Shown here: piece by piece, positions 60,972 to 64,000 of the stretch
Numbering within the stretch: position 1 is the first letter of the stretch
How the letters are laid out: each line of letters opens with the position of its first letter
Assembly: GCF_900109045.1 (NCBI RefSeq)
Contig: NZ_FNYL01000008.1
Location: 1 to 64,000 of the forward strand
DNA: 64,000 nt
From: Dyadobacter sp. SG02
GTDB lineage: Bacteria; Bacteroidota; Bacteroidia; Cytophagales; Spirosomataceae
Reading direction: 5' to 3'
Made by a program: the position numbers and the translations under genes
The notes under the pieces: generated by a model
Told to the model about the DNA's origin: nothing
The model's input: only the letters and a program-made list of their open reading frames with translations
The model's database searches: none

Positions 60972-61547
60972 TCAATGATGATCGAGAAAATCGACCAGTG
61001 CAGCGAAAGCGATGGAGCGATGGCTTATCTGTGATTTTTCGGCTAGCGTCATTTCCGCAAAAGTCCGGTCTTGCCCCTCGGGGATAAATACCGGGTCATA
61101 ACCAAAGCCGCCGGTACCCCGTTTCTCATCGATGATCGTTCCGTGGGCGCGGCCTTCAAATACATAGTATTCATTTCCCAGACTCAGTGAAATAACGGTC
61201 AGAAAGTAGGCGCTGCGGTCTGTCTCACCGGAGAGTTTGTCGAGCAAAAGGGCGATATTATCATCATGGCTGCGTTGCGGGCCTGCATAGTATGCGGAAT
61301 GTACCCCCGGTTCGCCATTCAGCGAAGCGACGACGAGTCCGCTGTCGTCTGCAAAACAGTCGATACCGTATTTCTCACGTACATAGCTGGATTTTGCCCT
61401 GGCATTCTCCTGAATTGTTTCAAAAGGTTCTGGTATTTCTTCGAAACAGCCGATGTCCGACAAGGTAACAAGTTCGAACCTGTCCCCTAGCAAGGCTTGT
61501 ATTTCCCTTAGTTTGTTTTGATTGTTTGTTGCAAAGCAAAGTTTCAT
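60972..61547 (-). CDS. rdgB: dITP/XTP pyrophosphatase
   Basis: RdgB (HAM1) removes non-canonical purine nucleotides such as dITP and XTP. The 191-residue product starts MKLCFATNNQNKLREIQ and has CFADDSGLVVASLNGEPG and the C-terminal ISHRSIAFAAL. Two upstream Met codons exist, but 61547 matches the family start. PPK2 follows by 28 bp, making a small nucleotide-metabolism unit. Confidence 0.96.
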   Translation of the reverse strand: MKLCFATNNQNKLREIQALLGDRFELVTLSDIGCFEEIPEPFETIQENARAKSSYVREKYGIDCFADDSGLVVASLNGEPGVHSAYYAGPQRSHDDNIALLLDKLSGETDRSAYFLTVISLSLGNEYYVFEGRAHGTIIDEKRGTGGFGYDPVFIPEGQDRTFAEMTLAEKSQISHRSIAFAALVDFLDHH

Positions 61548-61603
61548 AGATAGTCGCATTATTGAAATGCATTTTACGCAAAAAATGGGTAGGGTTAAAT
61601 GCG

Positions 61604-61654
61604 ACAAAGGCACGAATTGTCACGAAACGTGTTCGTGGACATTCGTGCCTTTGT
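61604..61654. repeat. Long imperfect hairpin between FKBP and rdgB
   Basis: A 14-bp perfect outer stem (61604-61617 with 61641-61654) continues inward through two further paired blocks (GTC/GAC and ACGAA/TTCGT) with single-base bulges. That gives about 22 pairs and a 5-nt loop. No clear T-run follows on the minus strand. It may be a transcript-stability or weak-termination element. Confidence 0.6.
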
Positions 61655-61687
61655 AGGCATTATATTAAAGATGTGGTTTCGGTCGCC

Positions 61688-62599
61688 TTATTTCGCCGGA
61701 GCAGGAGTCGGAAGCGCTGGGCCCGCTGCCGGTTTAGCGCCTTTGGTAAAGTCGATCAGTTCCATTTCAAACTGCAATACCGAGTTGCCCGGGATTGGTC
61801 CGTAAGTTTCAGGTCCGTAAGCAAGTCCCGAAGGGATCAGCAGCAAACCTTTTTCTCCTTTTTTCATCAAAGTAATACCTTCATCCCAGCCCTGGATCAC
61901 CATTCCGGCGCCTACTTGCAGGTCGAGTGGCTTGCCCTGGTTTTTAGAGCTGTCGAATTCTTTGCCATCCAGGAACTTGCCGGTATAATGCACTTTTACA
62001 TTGTCGCCGGCGGTAGGGCTTGCGCCTGTTCCTTCTGTTTGAGGCACATAAACAAGACCTGAAGCCGTTTTTCTGGCTTTCGCTTTCAGGTTATTTTTAA
62101 CCAGATAGTCTTCAATGGTTTTCGCATCGATATCTTTCTGTTTTTTACCAGCTTCGGCTTGCTGTTTCTGGAATTCTTCCGAAGTCAGTACGCTCACAAC
62201 CTTCACGGTAAAAGTCAGCTCAGAACCTTTTTTGATCATCGGAGGCATTGGCTGACCGATTTTCGCGAACAAAGTATCTGCATTTACTAAAAATTTGGCG
62301 CTGTCACCGGTAGCGAGCAACGTAAGGCCTTCTTCGAAACTGCCTTTGTAAGGTGGTGCCTGCAATACCATTTTTACCGGATTTTTCTCTTTATATGTAT
62401 CGCGGAGCGTAGAGTCGGTACCATTCTTCAACACCAGGTGGAATGTCATGATATCCCCTAGTTTAGCCTTTCTTGCATCGTCTTCGTGATCGAAAAGCGT
62501 GTATTTAAGGCCGCTTTCGGTAACCTGCTGACGATGTTGATTGCAAGCGGCTGCGAGAATAGTTATGCCCATCGCATAACCGATTGTTTTTAAATTCAT
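61688..62599 (-). CDS. Tandem FKBP-type peptidyl-prolyl isomerase lipoprotein
   Basis: This 303-residue lipoprotein (LAAAC, Cys19) has two FKBP-like domains. The first (about 40-150) is divergent. The second (about 190-285) has the canonical VKVHYTGKFLDGKEFDSS, GMVIQGWDEGITLMKKGEKG and IPSGLAYGPE stretches. A Pro/Ala-rich tail follows. It should speed proline isomerisation of envelope proteins in the periplasm. The first domain may bind substrate and not catalyse. Confidence 0.93.
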   Translation of the reverse strand: MNLKTIGYAMGITILAAACNQHRQQVTESGLKYTLFDHEDDARKAKLGDIMTFHLVLKNGTDSTLRDTYKEKNPVKMVLQAPPYKGSFEEGLTLLATGDSAKFLVNADTLFAKIGQPMPPMIKKGSELTFTVKVVSVLTSEEFQKQQAEAGKKQKDIDAKTIEDYLVKNNLKAKARKTASGLVYVPQTEGTGASPTAGDNVKVHYTGKFLDGKEFDSSKNQGKPLDLQVGAGMVIQGWDEGITLMKKGEKGLLLIPSGLAYGPETYGPIPGNSVLQFEMELIDFTKGAKPAAGPALPTPAPAK

Positions 62600-62646
62600 T
62601 GGGACGTGTTAATTAGAAGATATTTTAGTGAAGTTAGAATTTAAGT

Positions 62647-63681
62647 TTAGTCAACGCTTAAAAGTTCTTCCTGGTATGAAGGAAGTATGCTTAAAAATCT
62701 TGCAACTGTTTCATTTACTGATTGTTCTGACCGGCCTCCCGATGCATTCTTGTGCCCGCCGCCGCTAAAATGCGTGCTCGCAAGGTCTCTCACCGAGAAT
62801 GTACCCACCGAGCGGAACGAGATCTTGACCTCGCCTTTGCGTTCGATGAACATGGCTGACATGACTACATTTTCAACCTGCAAACCATAGTTCACAATCC
62901 CTTCCGTTTCTCCGGACGCCGAGTTGAATTTTTGCAACTCAGCTTCTGTCAGGACCATATACGCCGTCCGGTATTCGGGCAGTACCACCAGTTTCTGGGA
63001 AAGTACATAGCCCAGGAATTGCAGGCGCGAAAGCGGTGCATTGTCGTAGATCAGCCGGTGCACGCGGCTCGAATCGAAGCCGGTACGCATTAAATCGGCC
63101 ACTGCCAAATGCACGGCGGGCGTCACATTACCGTGGCGGAACGAGCCGGTGTCGGTCATAATGCCGGCGTAAAGGCATTCGGCCATGGGAATATCGAAAA
63201 TCTGGTCGGCAGGCAGGCCGCCTTCCATTTCTTTCACAAGCTCATAAACCAGCTGCGCCGTAGCAGCAGCGGTGGTATCCCAAACCATCCATTTCGCGAA
63301 ATGTTCCGGTTCGAGGTGATGATCGATCATCATTTTAGGCGCCGCCGCATCCTGAACCACTTTGCCAAGATCTTTCAACCGCGATAATGCGGAAAAGTCG
63401 AGGCAGCAGATCAAGGTCGCCTGCTCGATCTTTTTCTTGCATTTACCCTGCTCCGAAGCCTTCTCGTACACGAGCACATGCTCCATGCCCGAGAGCCAGC
63501 GAAGGTTCGCCGCATAGTCGGTAGGACTGATCACCGTCACTTCATGACCTTTTTTGAGCAAATAACTGGCCCAGCCCAGGGACGAACCCAATGCATCCGC
63601 ATCCGGATCGCGGTGCGTTGTGATAACAATTTTTTGGGGTTGGGATAAAAAAGAGCGAAGCTCTTCAATGATTTGATTCAC
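62647..63681 (-). CDS. nrnA: DHH-family phosphoesterase (NrnA-like)
   Basis: NrnA-type enzymes degrade nanoRNA and dephosphorylate pAp. The 344-residue protein has the DHH domain with THRDPDADALGSS, the MIDHHLEPEHF motif and the DHHA1 C-terminus FSGGGHKNASGG. The family assignment is firm; the symbol assumes the NrnA subgroup, which the length supports. It precedes the FKBP gene on the minus strand by 47 bp and is divergent from ndk. Confidence 0.9.
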   Translation of the reverse strand: MNQIIEELRSFLSQPQKIVITTHRDPDADALGSSLGWASYLLKKGHEVTVISPTDYAANLRWLSGMEHVLVYEKASEQGKCKKKIEQATLICCLDFSALSRLKDLGKVVQDAAAPKMMIDHHLEPEHFAKWMVWDTTAAATAQLVYELVKEMEGGLPADQIFDIPMAECLYAGIMTDTGSFRHGNVTPAVHLAVADLMRTGFDSSRVHRLIYDNAPLSRLQFLGYVLSQKLVVLPEYRTAYMVLTEAELQKFNSASGETEGIVNYGLQVENVVMSAMFIERKGEVKISFRSVGTFSVRDLASTHFSGGGHKNASGGRSEQSVNETVARFLSILPSYQEELLSVD

Positions 63682-63885
63682 AGTGACTTAGTTCAAAAGA
63701 GGTATTTCCTGTTTGCTTAGAGCCCACAAAATTAACAAAACTGTTGGGATTTGCTTCATGATGGGCGGTAAAGGCTGGCAATCAGGCGGTGATTTAACAT
63801 AAGGCGGCCGTTTACAAACGAAAGGTTCGGTATTTTAAAATGAAATATAGTAGCTTGCAGGCAGTATCAATAAAGCCAAGTACGT

Positions 63886-64000
63886 ATGCCAACGAATAAG
63901 ACATTTACCATGATCAAGCCTGATGCTGTGAAGGATGGTCATGCGGGTTCTATCATCAAGTTGATCGAAGCAGCAGGATTCCGGATTGTGGCCCTGAAAA
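63886..64000 (+). CDS. ndk: Nucleoside diphosphate kinase, N-terminal part
   Basis: Ndk equalises nucleoside triphosphate pools by phosphate transfer. The visible 38 codons read MPTNKTFTMIKPDAVKDGH and continue SIIKLIEAAGFRIVALK, the diagnostic N-terminus. The gene is cut by the window end, so the catalytic His is not visible. It is divergent from the NrnA-like gene with a 204-bp gap. Confidence 0.94.
   Translation, partial: MPTNKTFTMIKPDAVKDGHAGSIIKLIEAAGFRIVALK

Overview
The window is chromosomal DNA from a Bacteroidota bacterium, most likely a Cytophagales/Spirosomataceae member such as Dyadobacter (inference). The evidence is a secreted protease with a type IX secretion (T9SS) sorting domain, a PorE-like TPR/propeller/CRD/OmpA lipoprotein, promoters of the Bacteroidota form TTG-N~20-TAnnTTTG, and AT-rich translation starts without Shine-Dalgarno sequences. 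Ribosomal proteins S14, S4 and L36 lack full zinc-ligand sets. No tRNA, rRNA, insertion sequence, prophage or CRISPR array was seen.

Layout. 1-5.7 kb: housekeeping genes (lgt, yidD, a MoxR ATPase, prmC, ribD, aroE) and an orphan lipoprotein. 5.9-12.4 kb: a 1796-residue S8 protease exported by T9SS and an exported nucleoside hydrolase. 12.4-22.9 kb: a divergent amino-sugar locus. The minus arm encodes a NagX-like membrane acetyltransferase, an unassigned two-domain secreted glycosidase-like protein and an HpcH/HpaI aldolase. The plus arm encodes a GH20 hexosaminidase, a ROK kinase, a sugar MFS permease and a XylR-type AraC regulator. There is no SusC/SusD pair. 22.9-33 kb: peptide scavenging (POT transporter plus M13 peptidase), a membrane coiled-coil protein, a LemA/TPM operon, a shortened photolyase homologue and the PorE-like lipoprotein.

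33.4-52.7 kb: the complete str/S10/spc/alpha ribosomal supercluster, rpsL to rplQ, with fusA, secY, map, infA and rpoA. It is cut by strong intrinsic terminators after rpsG, fusA, rpsJ and rpsD, with TAnnTTTG promoters restarting transcription at fusA, rplC and rpsH. Two of these promoters (rpsL and rplC) share an almost identical initial transcribed sequence. 52.8-64 kb: carA, a secreted rhodanese-thioredoxin fusion, eno, an FtsB/DivIC-like gene, gpmI, a lipoprotein, a second copy of the coiled-coil family, PPK2, rdgB, a tandem FKBP lipoprotein, an NrnA-like DHH phosphoesterase and the first 38 codons of ndk.

The items most worth following up are the amino-sugar locus with its unassigned 803-residue enzyme and aldolase, the terminator-punctuated ribosomal cluster, the photolyase homologue with altered cofactor motifs, and the coiled-coil paralogue pair of unknown function.
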